NCBI GenBank assembly: GCA_938041725.1
Contig: CALISX010000016.1
Span: 1 to 6,491 of the forward strand
Length of the DNA stretch: 6,491 nucleotides
Direction of reading: 5' to 3'
Origin: an uncultured Lachnoanaerobaculum sp.
GTDB taxonomy: Bacteria; Bacillota; Clostridia; Lachnospirales; Lachnospiraceae
Shown: positions 1 through 4,599 of the stretch, in pieces
How positions within the stretch are numbered: the stretch's first letter is position 1
Layout: each line of letters begins with the position of its first letter
The notes under the pieces: model-generated
Told to the model about the DNA's origin: nothing
Database searches by the model: none
What the model saw: the letters and a program-made list of their open reading frames with translations, nothing else
Position numbers and translations under genes: made by a program

Positions 1-275
1 GATATATACCTGACTGGGAAAATGTATTTAAAAAACTGGAATATTTTTTTCCTAATTCCAAGCTTGGTATAGGTGAATGCGGTAATATTGCAGAGTATGC
101 AGATGATGAAAGTAAAATACGAATGCTTAATAAATATTATTCCATGCCTGAATATTCTATACATTATGTGGGCGGATATTTTTGGTGGAATTATGTAAAG
201 GACTGTATTCCGAACAAAGATAATGAGTTATATGCGGCTTTTTTAGATGTATTTAATGGTGAATTTTCAGATTAA
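1..275 (+). CDS. C-terminal 90 residues of a probable glycoside-hydrolase-like protein (5' truncated by window)
   Basis: The frame starting at base 3 is open from the window edge to TAA at 273-275. Its codon use is AT-rich. The fragment contains a GIGECG stretch around residues 22-27 and, about 30 residues later, an aromatic run GGYFWWNYVKD. An acidic residue at the end of a strand followed by a Trp-rich strand is what the last two strands of a TIM-barrel glycosidase (clan GH-A type) look like, with the Glu as candidate nucleophile. This is pattern recognition only, and the exact family cannot be named from 90 residues. The fragment has no signal or membrane segment. It converges with the tRNA cluster on the other strand and is separated from it by the terminator at 312-350. 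Confidence 0.5.
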   Translation, partial: YIPDWENVFKKLEYFFPNSKLGIGECGNIAEYADDESKIRMLNKYYSMPEYSIHYVGGYFWWNYVKDCIPNKDNELYAAFLDVFNGEFSD

Positions 276-311
276 TACAGTATTTAAATTTTATTACTCC
301 AAACTTGAGAT

Positions 312-350
312 AAAAAGGGCGGCTGTTATATTTCAACAGTCGCCCTTTTT
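312..350. terminator. Strong bidirectional intrinsic terminator
   Basis: A 16-bp stem pairs 312-327 with 335-350 around a 7-base loop, with one G-U pair. The stem core is GGGCGGCTGTT with AACAGTCGCCC, flanked by A5 on the left and T5 on the right, so it has a U-tract in either direction. It lies between the end of the upstream + gene and the 3' end of the minus-strand tRNA-Thr, so it probably stops both transcripts. Confidence 0.9.
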
Positions 351-379
351 ATAATATTTTGGGAAAGTGATTATGGTTA

Positions 380-452
380 AGCTCACGGTCGGACTCGAAC
401 CGACGACCTACTCATTACGAATGAGTTGCGCTACCAACTGCGCTACGCAAGC
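380..452 (-). tRNA. tRNA-Thr(CGT)
   Basis: The minus strand folds into a full 73-base cloverleaf. The acceptor is GCTTGCG with CGTGAGC (two G-U pairs), the D arm is GCGC/GCGC, the anticodon stem is ACTCA/TGAGT, and the T arm is GTCGG/CCGAC with a TTCGAGT loop. The anticodon loop TTCGTAA gives anticodon CGT, reading ACG (Thr). The discriminator base is U and CCA is not encoded. It is the last tRNA of the cluster, set apart from the others by an 83-base spacer that holds two hairpins. I see no convincing promoter of its own. Confidence 0.95.
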
Positions 453-474
453 ACATAATGAAAGATTCTCATTG

Positions 475-503
475 TTATCACAAGGCGAAACGCTATGTGA
501 TAA
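475..503. repeat. Inverted repeat/hairpin upstream of tRNA-Thr
   Basis: TTATCACA (475-482) and TGTGATAA (496-503) are perfect inverted repeats. Inside them GCG (485-487) pairs with CGC (491-493) around an AAA loop. No U-tract follows on either strand, so this is not a normal terminator. It lies in the tRNA-Glu to tRNA-Thr spacer and could guide processing of the precursor RNA or be an operator; neither is shown. Confidence 0.6.
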
Positions 504-508
504 TAAAC

Positions 509-533
509 AAAGGAAGAGGCAACCTCTTCCTTT
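509..533 (-). terminator. Probable intrinsic terminator after tRNA-Glu
   Basis: An uninterrupted 11-bp stem (509-519 with 523-533) closes a 3-base loop. Read on the minus strand, the 3' arm ends in TTT and continues GTTTATTAT, a usable U-rich tail. It begins three bases after the 3' end of the nearest tRNA-Glu. It may end the Trp-Pro-Glu-Glu transcript or let only part of transcription through to tRNA-Thr. In + orientation a T4 also follows, but no + strand gene needs it. Confidence 0.65.
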
Positions 534-535
534 TA

Positions 536-607
536 TGACCAATCCGGGAATCGAACCCGGGTTTGCGCCGTGAGAGGGCGCCGTCTTAGCCGCTTGACCA
601 ATTGGCC
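536..607 (-). tRNA. tRNA-Glu(CTC), copy 1 (distal)
   Basis: A 72-base minus-strand cloverleaf. The acceptor is GGCCAAT/ATTGGTC with one G-U pair, the D stem is GTC/GAC, the anticodon stem is GCGCC/GGCGC, and the T arm is CCGGG/CCCGG with a TTCGATT loop. The anticodon loop CTCTCAC gives anticodon CTC, reading GAG (Glu). The discriminator is A, and no CCA is encoded. It is identical base for base to the copy at 633-704. Confidence 0.96.
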
Positions 608-632
608 CTATAACGGGATATTTACTTTTTGA

Positions 633-704
633 TGACCAATCCGGGAATCGAACCCGGGTTTGCGCCGTGAGAGGGCGCCGTCTTAGCCGCTTGACCAATT
701 GGCC
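633..704 (-). tRNA. tRNA-Glu(CTC), copy 2 (proximal)
   Basis: Same 72-base sequence and fold as the copy at 536-607: acceptor GGCCAAT/ATTGGTC, anticodon CTC, discriminator A, no encoded CCA. The two copies lie 97 bases apart start to start. Short similarity continues past the gene ends (GGCC-T-TATAA on the upstream side in both), as expected from a tandem duplication. Confidence 0.96.
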
Positions 705-711
705 TTATAAA

Positions 712-785
712 TCGAGGTGACAAGATTCGAACTTGCGACCTCAGCGTCCCGAACGCTGCACTCCACCAAACTGAGCCACACCTCG
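712..785 (-). tRNA. tRNA-Pro(CGG)
   Basis: A 74-base minus-strand cloverleaf with a perfect acceptor CGAGGTG/CACCTCG, D arm GCTC/GAGT, anticodon stem CAGCG/CGCTG, and T arm GCAAG/CTTGT with a TTCGAAT loop. The anticodon loop TTCGGGA gives anticodon CGG, reading CCG (Pro). The discriminator is A, and no CCA is encoded. Only seven bases separate it from tRNA-Glu, so the two are surely co-transcribed. Confidence 0.96.
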
Positions 786-795
786 AGATTTAAAG

Positions 796-866
796 CAGGG
801 GAAGAGGGGCTCGAACCCCCATTTACGGTTTTGGAGACCGTTGCTCTACCATTGAACTATTCCCCT
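796..866 (-). tRNA. tRNA-Trp(CCA), first gene of the cluster
   Basis: A 71-base minus-strand cloverleaf: acceptor AGGGGAA/TTCCCCT, D arm GTTC/GAGC, anticodon stem ACGGT/ACCGT, and T arm GGGGG/CCCTC with a TTCGAGC loop. The anticodon loop CTCCAAA gives anticodon CCA, reading UGG (Trp). Discriminator G is the usual one for tRNA-Trp. CCA is not encoded. It lies about 15 bases downstream of the -10 box of the cluster promoter. Confidence 0.97.
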
Positions 867-881
867 AAAAAGTACTTTGCT

Positions 882-910
882 ACTATACCATGGCATTTTA
901 TATCTGTCAA
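882..910 (-). promoter_or_regulatory. Sigma-A-type promoter of the tRNA cluster
   Basis: On the minus strand a perfect -35 TTGACA (905-910) is followed after exactly 17 bases by the -10 TATAGT (882-887). This is close to consensus and fits a strongly expressed stable-RNA operon. Transcription should begin near 875, a few bases before tRNA-Trp. It is back to back with the thi operon promoter. Confidence 0.88.
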
Positions 911-995
911 TATAAATGTTTATATTTTGAAAACTTTTTTAGTGTTTTACTTTAATAGTTTAACAGCCGGCATTAAAATAAAAATCAACTGATTA

Positions 996-1023
996 TTGAA
1001 AAATTGGAAATTTGTATTATAAT
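996..1023 (+). promoter_or_regulatory. Probable sigma-A promoter of the thi operon
   Basis: TTGAAA at 996-1001 and a perfect TATAAT at 1018-1023 are separated by 16 bases. Transcription would begin around 1030, roughly 15 bases before the conserved riboswitch core, as expected for a riboswitch leader. Confidence 0.75.
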
Positions 1024-1042
1024 CAAAGCAAGTATTAAAATA

Positions 1043-1121
1043 TTAAAGGGGTGCTGTACGGCTGAGAAAGGTTTAACCTTAACCCATAACCTGATCCGGG
1101 TAATGCCGGCGTAGGGAATGA
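1043..1121 (+). promoter_or_regulatory. TPP riboswitch aptamer (thi-box)
   Basis: The conserved thi-box parts are all present in order. GGGGTGC (1048-1054) comes first, with P2 as GGGT (1049-1052) to ACCC (1082-1085). P3 is a very short arm (1053-1062, three pairs and a GUAC loop). CUGAGA (1062-1067) is the pyrimidine-binding joint. A small extra stem pairs AAGG with CCTT (1068-1080). The pyrophosphate-sensing arm runs from CCTGATC to GCGTAGGGA (1090-1117). P1 looks weak: only about three pairs (1043-1045 with 1119-1121) are visible. Thiamine pyrophosphate binding should stabilise this fold, free the terminator that follows, and switch the transporter operon off when TPP is plentiful. Confidence 0.95.
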
Positions 1122-1152
1122 AAACAGACTGCCGTATGGCAGTCTGTTTTTT
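1121..1152 (+). terminator. Riboswitch-controlled intrinsic terminator
   Basis: A perfect 13-bp stem pairs 1121-1133 with 1138-1150 around a GTAT loop, and T6 (1147-1152) ends it. It starts four bases after the aptamer's last conserved base and stops just before the GGAGGTG ribosome site (1153-1159). An alternative 11-bp pairing of 1131-1141 with 1052-1062 in the aptamer would break it, giving the read-through state. Confidence 0.93.
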
Positions 1153-1162
1153 GGAGGTGTTT

Positions 1163-1468
1163 ATGAATGCAAGTGTGGCTATACAAACATTGCCTGAAGT
1201 TTATGATAATGAAGAAATAGTCAGAATAGTGGATGAAGTCATAGCATATATTAAAAGTACAGGTTTAAGCTTCTATGTAGGACCATTTGAAACTACGATT
1301 GAAGGAGATTATGATGAACTTATGGATATAGTAAAGGAATGTCAGCATATCGCTGTAAGGGCCGGAGCTCCTGCCGTAATGGCATATATAAAGGTCAGCT
1401 ATAATCCTGGTGGAGATTTGCTTACAATAAACAGAAAGGTTAAAAAGCACCATTTAGATGAGAAATAA
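1163..1468 (+). CDS. Small thiamine-binding-family protein (DUF77/YkoF-MTH1187 type)
   Basis: This is a 101-residue cytoplasmic protein and the first gene of the operon. The start at 1163 is chosen because GGAGGTG (1153-1159) lies four bases before it; an in-frame ATG at 1118 would lie inside the riboswitch and terminator. The sequence VGPFETTIEGDYDELMDIV (about residues 39-57), followed by a helix and an AYIKVSYNPGG strand, fits the roughly 100-residue ferredoxin-like domain once called DUF77 (PF01910, thiamine-binding protein). B. subtilis YkoF carries two such domains and binds thiamine; this protein has one and probably works as an oligomer. It has no signal peptide. Its place between a TPP riboswitch and thiXYZ supports a role in sensing or handling thiamine or its pyrimidine precursor inside the cell; the exact ligand is inferred. 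It overlaps thiX by 11 bases. Confidence 0.85.
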   Translation: MNASVAIQTLPEVYDNEEIVRIVDEVIAYIKSTGLSFYVGPFETTIEGDYDELMDIVKECQHIAVRAGAPAVMAYIKVSYNPGGDLLTINRKVKKHHLDEK

Positions 1469-2207
1469 AGGAGATTATATCTACCCGGCTGTATTTGCAA
1501 TTATATTTTTACTGATATGGCAGATACTTTGCACCTTTGTGATACCGGCATATCTTTTGCCTTCACCTTTTCAAATAATAAATGCATTGATACAGGATTT
1601 TCCACTGCTGATGTATCATCTTTTATATACATTTATTGAAAGTATGCTTGGCCTCATACTTGGAATTGTTTTAGGGTTTTTATTTGCGGTACTTATGGAC
1701 AGCTTTGTGTTTGTGTATAAGGTTTTTTATCCATTTATAATATTAACACAAACCATCCCTACAATTGCAATTGCACCGCTTTTGGTGTTATGGTTCGGAT
1801 ATGATCTGCTGCCTAAAGTTATATTAATTGTCTTAGTGACATTTTTCCCGGTAACAATAGGTGTTTTTGAAAGCTTTCAGTCTACAGACAGGGATGAATT
1901 AAATTTATTAATATCAATGGGTGCAAGTAAATTTGATATTTACAGATATATAAAGTTCCCGTCGTCACTTGGAAAATTCTTTGCGGCACTTAAAATTTCC
2001 GCATCTTACTCTGTGGTAGGAGGTGTAATAGCGGAGTGGCTTGGGGGTTTTAGAGGACTGGGAGTTTATATGACCAGAGTAAGAAAGGCCTATGCCTTTG
2101 ACAGAATGTTTGCAGTTATAATAATTATATCATTATTAAGTCTTATATTATTAAAGGCGGTGGATATTATACAGAAAATATCCATGCCATGGGAGAAAAA
2201 AGTATGA
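1458..2207 (+). CDS. thiX: ABC transporter permease for thiamine pyrimidine precursor (ThiX-like)
   Basis: A 249-residue integral membrane protein of the binding-protein-dependent permease family. Hydrophobic spans are visible at about 10-29, 58-80, 88-111, 120-138, 182-195 and 217-235. The cytoplasmic EAA loop that docks the ATPase lies at about 147-172, with the conserved Gly in LLISMGASKFDIY. IPTIAIAPLLVLWFG (about 100-114) is typical of the nitrate/taurine/pyrimidine permease group. It would form the channel for HMP or formylaminopyrimidine together with ThiY and ThiZ. The start ATG at 1458 overlaps the preceding gene and has a poor ribosome site, so translation is probably coupled. A strong AAAGGAG lies just inside the frame (1467-1473), but no ATG, GTG or TTG follows it. 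The stop overlaps the thiY start (ATGA). Confidence 0.88.
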   Translation: MRNKGDYIYPAVFAIIFLLIWQILCTFVIPAYLLPSPFQIINALIQDFPLLMYHLLYTFIESMLGLILGIVLGFLFAVLMDSFVFVYKVFYPFIILTQTIPTIAIAPLLVLWFGYDLLPKVILIVLVTFFPVTIGVFESFQSTDRDELNLLISMGASKFDIYRYIKFPSSLGKFFAALKISASYSVVGGVIAEWLGGFRGLGVYMTRVRKAYAFDRMFAVIIIISLLSLILLKAVDIIQKISMPWEKKV

Positions 2208-3211
2208 AAATATTTACAAAGAAGATAATAGTTGTTGTTTGTATAGTTATATCGGTTTTTGGAATTATCGGTTGTGTGGGAAACAGTAAAAGTTCTGATG
2301 CTGATACTAAAAAACTGACCTTGGTGTTGGATTGGACTCCTAATACAAATCATACAGGTTTGTATGTGGCCATGGACAAGGGGTATTATAAGGAGGCGGG
2401 AATTGAACTTGAAATAGTACAACCGCCTGAGGACGGAGCGGAGGTTTTAGTGGCAAGCGGAAAGGCAAATTTCGGTATTTCTTTTCAGGATACTATGGCA
2501 GGTGCATTGACAGGGGATAACCCTCTGCCTATAAAAGCAATTGCCGCTGTAGTTGCACATAATACATCAGGTATTATGTCAAGAAAAGGTGACGGCATTA
2601 ATACACCAAAGGGGCTTGAAGGGAAGAATTATGCAACATGGGATTTACCGATAGAAAAGGCCATAATTAAAAATGTGGTGGAAACTGACGGCGGAGATTT
2701 TAGTAAAGTTAATTTGATACCTTCAACGGTGACGGATGAGGTCAGTGCACTCAGTTCACATCAGGTGGATGCAATCTGGGTGTATTACGGATGGGCAGGA
2801 ATTGCGGCAAATGTAAAAGGATTTGACTTTGACTATTTTGCCTTCAAAGATATAAATCCTACATTTGATTACTATACCCCGGTATTGATTGCCAATAATG
2901 ACCTTTTAAAGAATCATCCGGAAGAGGCAAAGGCCTTTTTGGAAGCCACCAAAAGGGGTTATGAGGATGCCATAGCCGACCCGGATGGAGCTGCGGAGAT
3001 TTTATTAAAGTATGCCCCGGAGCTGGATGAAACCATTGTAAAAAAGAGTCAGGAATATCTTTCTACTCAGTACCAGGCCGATGCAAGCCGCTGGGGGGAA
3101 ATCGACGGGGACCGGTGGGCCGGCTTTTATACCTGGTTAAATGACAATCAGCTTTTAGCCAGTCCCATTGATGTAAAGGGAGGGTTCACCAATGACTATC
3201 TGCCCCAGTAG
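2204..3211 (+). CDS. thiY: Pyrimidine-precursor binding lipoprotein (ThiY-like, NMT1/THI5 family)
   Basis: A 335-residue substrate-binding lipoprotein. The start at 2204 is preferred over ATG 2189 because GGGAG (2191-2195) lies eight bases before it and the ATG shares ATGA with the thiX stop. Residues 1-23 are a lysine-led hydrophobic signal ending in the lipobox IIGC, so Cys24 is the lipid anchor and the protein faces outward. DWTPNTNHTG (43-52) and the following LYVAMDKGYYKEAGI are hallmark NMT1/THI5/ThiY sequence, the fold that binds formylaminopyrimidine or HMP. The specific ligand is inferred from family and context. Codon use changes abruptly near base 2930 (about residue 243): earlier parts run about 33-40% GC, later parts about 58-65%, as in thiZ. 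Confidence 0.9.
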   Translation: MKIFTKKIIVVVCIVISVFGIIGCVGNSKSSDADTKKLTLVLDWTPNTNHTGLYVAMDKGYYKEAGIELEIVQPPEDGAEVLVASGKANFGISFQDTMAGALTGDNPLPIKAIAAVVAHNTSGIMSRKGDGINTPKGLEGKNYATWDLPIEKAIIKNVVETDGGDFSKVNLIPSTVTDEVSALSSHQVDAIWVYYGWAGIAANVKGFDFDYFAFKDINPTFDYYTPVLIANNDLLKNHPEEAKAFLEATKRGYEDAIADPDGAAEILLKYAPELDETIVKKSQEYLSTQYQADASRWGEIDGDRWAGFYTWLNDNQLLASPIDVKGGFTNDYLPQ

Positions 3212-3253
3212 TTTCCAGAAGGTTTTTGGCCATAGAAAAGGGGACGGCCAACC

Positions 3254-3994
3254 ATGAGGGAAAGATTAAAGGTGGAGAATCTGTCCTTTTCCTATGGGGA
3301 CAGGAAAATTTTGGAAAATATCAATCTCTCCCTGGAGGAGGGGGAACTGGTGTCTTTGCTGGGAATCAGCGGCAGCGGAAAAACCACCTTGTTCTCCTTG
3401 ATTGCAGGACTATTAAAACCCCAGTCAGGCCGGATTTTATTAAAGGGGGAGGATATTACCGCCTCCTCCGGCCATATCAGCTATATGATGCAAAAGGATC
3501 TGCTTCTGCCCTACCGGAGCATAGAGGACAATGTGATTTTGCCTCTGCTGCTGAAGGGAACATCCCCAAAAAATGCAAGGGAAGAGGTACAGGGGCTTTT
3601 TGATACCTTTGGCATTCCTGGAACCCAGAAAAAATATCCGGCTCAGCTTTCCGGAGGGATGCGCCAGCGGGCAGCCCTTTTGCGAACCTATCTTTTTTCC
3701 AAGGAGATGGCCCTTTTGGACGAGCCCTTTTCTGCATTGGACGCCCTTACCAAGGAGGAGCTTCATGGCTGGTACATGGACATGATGGAAAAGCTGCATA
3801 TGTCGGTGTTGTTTATCACCCATGATATTGATGAGGCGATTTTGCTTTCGGACCGGATCTATATTATGGCGGGGCAGCCCGGGGGGATTCGGGGAGAAAT
3901 CCGGATATCGGAACAAAAGCCCCGGGGGAATGGGTTTAAGCTTTCAGAGAGGTTTTTGGAAATTAAGAGAAAGATTCTTGGGGAATTACAATAA
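3254..3994 (+). CDS. thiZ: ABC transporter ATPase (ThiZ-like)
   Basis: A 246-residue ABC ATPase with every motif in place: Walker A GISGSGKTT (37-45), Q-loop Gln80, signature LSGGMRQRA (132-140), Walker B ALLDEP (153-158) with catalytic Glu157, D-loop SALD, and switch His190 in THDIDEA. It powers the ThiX/ThiY importer at the inner face of the membrane. The start is ATG 3254, with a modest AAAAGGGGA site at about 3236-3244. It follows thiY by 42 bases, unlike the overlapping joins earlier in the operon, and is about 52-55% GC against about 35% for thiX. Both facts fit a different origin for this end of the operon. A terminator follows 15 bases after the stop. Confidence 0.9.
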   Translation: MRERLKVENLSFSYGDRKILENINLSLEEGELVSLLGISGSGKTTLFSLIAGLLKPQSGRILLKGEDITASSGHISYMMQKDLLLPYRSIEDNVILPLLLKGTSPKNAREEVQGLFDTFGIPGTQKKYPAQLSGGMRQRAALLRTYLFSKEMALLDEPFSALDALTKEELHGWYMDMMEKLHMSVLFITHDIDEAILLSDRIYIMAGQPGGIRGEIRISEQKPRGNGFKLSERFLEIKRKILGELQ

Positions 3995-4008
3995 GTGATG
4001 TTCTTCTC

Positions 4009-4048
4009 AGCTCTGTTCTGCTCTTTGGGGGCAGGGCAGAGCTTTTTT
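4009..4048 (+). terminator. Intrinsic terminator of the thi operon
   Basis: A 13-bp stem pairs 4009-4021 (AGCTCTGTTCTGC) with 4031-4043 (GCAGGGCAGAGCT), with two G-U pairs, around a 9-base loop. It is followed by a T6 run (4043-4048). It lies 15 bases after the thiZ stop. The sequence directly behind it resembles a group II intron 5' end. Confidence 0.92.
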
Positions 4049-4050
4049 AT

Positions 4051-4112
4051 GTGCCCGGCAGCACACGTTTCTAATGGGTGAAAGTCCCAAATCCGCTCTA
4101 GTAGTGGGAAGG
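4051..4112 (+). mobile_element. Probable 5' remnant of a group IIC intron
   Basis: GTGCCCGGCA (4051-4060), then TCTAATGGGTGAAAGTCCC (4070-4088), matches in order and spacing what I recall of the 5' end of bacterial class C introns, such as the one from Oceanobacillus iheyensis: a GTG-CCCGGCA start, then a GGGTGAGAGTCCC hairpin. Class C introns are known to insert just after terminator hairpins, and this stretch begins two bases after the T-run of the thi terminator. Recognisable intron sequence fades at about 4112. Domains II-VI and the reverse transcriptase are absent, so it is a dead fragment. The match is from memory and not from a search. Confidence 0.55.
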
Positions 4113-4156
4113 ATATATAATTAACATAAGTGGAATTCTATCATTAGATTTGTAAT

Positions 4157-4172
4157 AAAATATTAAAATATT
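4157..4172 (+). repeat. Tandem AAAATATT x2
   Basis: Two perfect head-to-tail copies of AAAATATT (4157-4164, 4165-4172), framed by GTAATA and TATTAC, lie in the AT-rich gap between the intron remnant and the IS orfA. There is no clear function; it may belong to the IS left flank. Confidence 0.5.
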
Positions 4173-4196
4173 ACGGGTGATGCTGTATCATAATAG

Positions 4197-4225
4197 TTGA
4201 CATATTCTTCCCAAGGATTTTTAAT
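4197..4225 (+). promoter_or_regulatory. Candidate promoter of the IS orfA
   Basis: A perfect -35 TTGACA (4197-4202) is followed after 17 bases by TTTAAT (4220-4225), a weak -10. It points at orfA, which starts 27 bases further on. IS3-family elements usually carry such a promoter close to the left end. I could not place the left inverted repeat because the right end of the IS is missing. Confidence 0.4.
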
Positions 4226-4251
4226 AAATCCAATAAGGAAAGGAAGATACC

Positions 4252-4599
4252 ATGGCAGAAAAACGAGAACAACGGAAGTATGACCCTGAATACAAAGTTC
4301 AGGCGGTTAAGCTTGCCAAAGAGATCGGAGGCACAAAAGCAGCTTCAGAGCTTGGGATCCCGGTTAATACTCTTTATGGATGGATGAGGTCGACGAAGAA
4401 TGGCTTTCTGGATCTCGGACAGGGGGCTCAGACACCGCAGAGTGCCATATCCCTCACCGAACAGCTTGCCGCTTCCAGAAAACGCATCGCAGAGCTGGAA
4501 AAAGAAAACCGGCGTCTCGAAAAAGAGAAGGATTTTCTGGAAAAGGCCAGCGCTTTTTTCGCTGCGAGCCGCCTGAAGTCAACAAAAACAAACGAATGA
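4252..4599 (+). CDS. IS3-family transposase OrfA
   Basis: A 115-residue DNA-binding half of an IS3-family transposase. Residues about 10-46 form the helix-turn-helix (YDPEYKVQAVKLAKEIGG, then AASELGIPVNTLYGWM). Residues about 68-100 form a charged leucine-zipper coiled coil (LAASRKRIAELEKENRRLE) used for multimerisation. A good AAGGAAAGGAAG ribosome site precedes the ATG. The gene appears intact, but its partner OrfB is truncated, so it cannot transpose on its own. A lone OrfA could still bind the ends of sister copies or repress them. GC content is near 50%, above the neighbouring vegetative genes, which marks it as acquired. The TGA stop overlaps the orfB ATG. Confidence 0.93.
   Translation: MAEKREQRKYDPEYKVQAVKLAKEIGGTKAASELGIPVNTLYGWMRSTKNGFLDLGQGAQTPQSAISLTEQLAASRKRIAELEKENRRLEKEKDFLEKASAFFAASRLKSTKTNE
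4554..4560 (+). other. Programmed -1 frameshift heptamer TTTTTTC
   Basis: In the orfA frame the codons are GCT-TTT-TTC, which places the heptamer T TTT TTC exactly in the X XXY YYZ register for a -1 slip. Slipping leads into the orfB frame (FFRCEPPEV... to MKYIDLL) with no stop in between. IS3-family elements make their OrfAB transposase this way. No strong stimulatory stem is obvious downstream. Confidence 0.7.

Noticed and set aside
453..900. CRISPR-like spaced repeats
   Set aside because: The recurring sequence is the two tRNA-Glu copies only; there is no regular repeat-spacer pattern anywhere in the window.
367..992. Open frames across the tRNA region on both strands, including 408-698 on the minus strand and 717-992 on the + strand
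   Set aside because: They run through the bodies of tRNA genes. Peptides such as GIEPGF or VRFPD are the usual false translations of T-arms.
1118..1162. Upstream ATG as the start of the thiamine-binding gene
   Set aside because: It lies in the riboswitch and its codons are the terminator stem; ATG 1163 has a proper GGAGGTG site.
2189..2203. ATG 2189 as the start of thiY
   Set aside because: It would add MGEKS before the signal peptide and place the start on the ribosome site; ATG 2204 has correct spacing and couples with the thiX stop.
3226..3916. Long frames overlapping thiZ on both strands
   Set aside because: They are shadows of a GC-richer gene. The thiZ frame has all ABC motifs, and the others have none and lack ribosome sites.
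4152..4174. Palindrome GTAATA...TATTAC as an IS terminal repeat or operator
   Set aside because: It is very AT-rich with an 11-base centre and has no matching right end; chance is enough to explain it.
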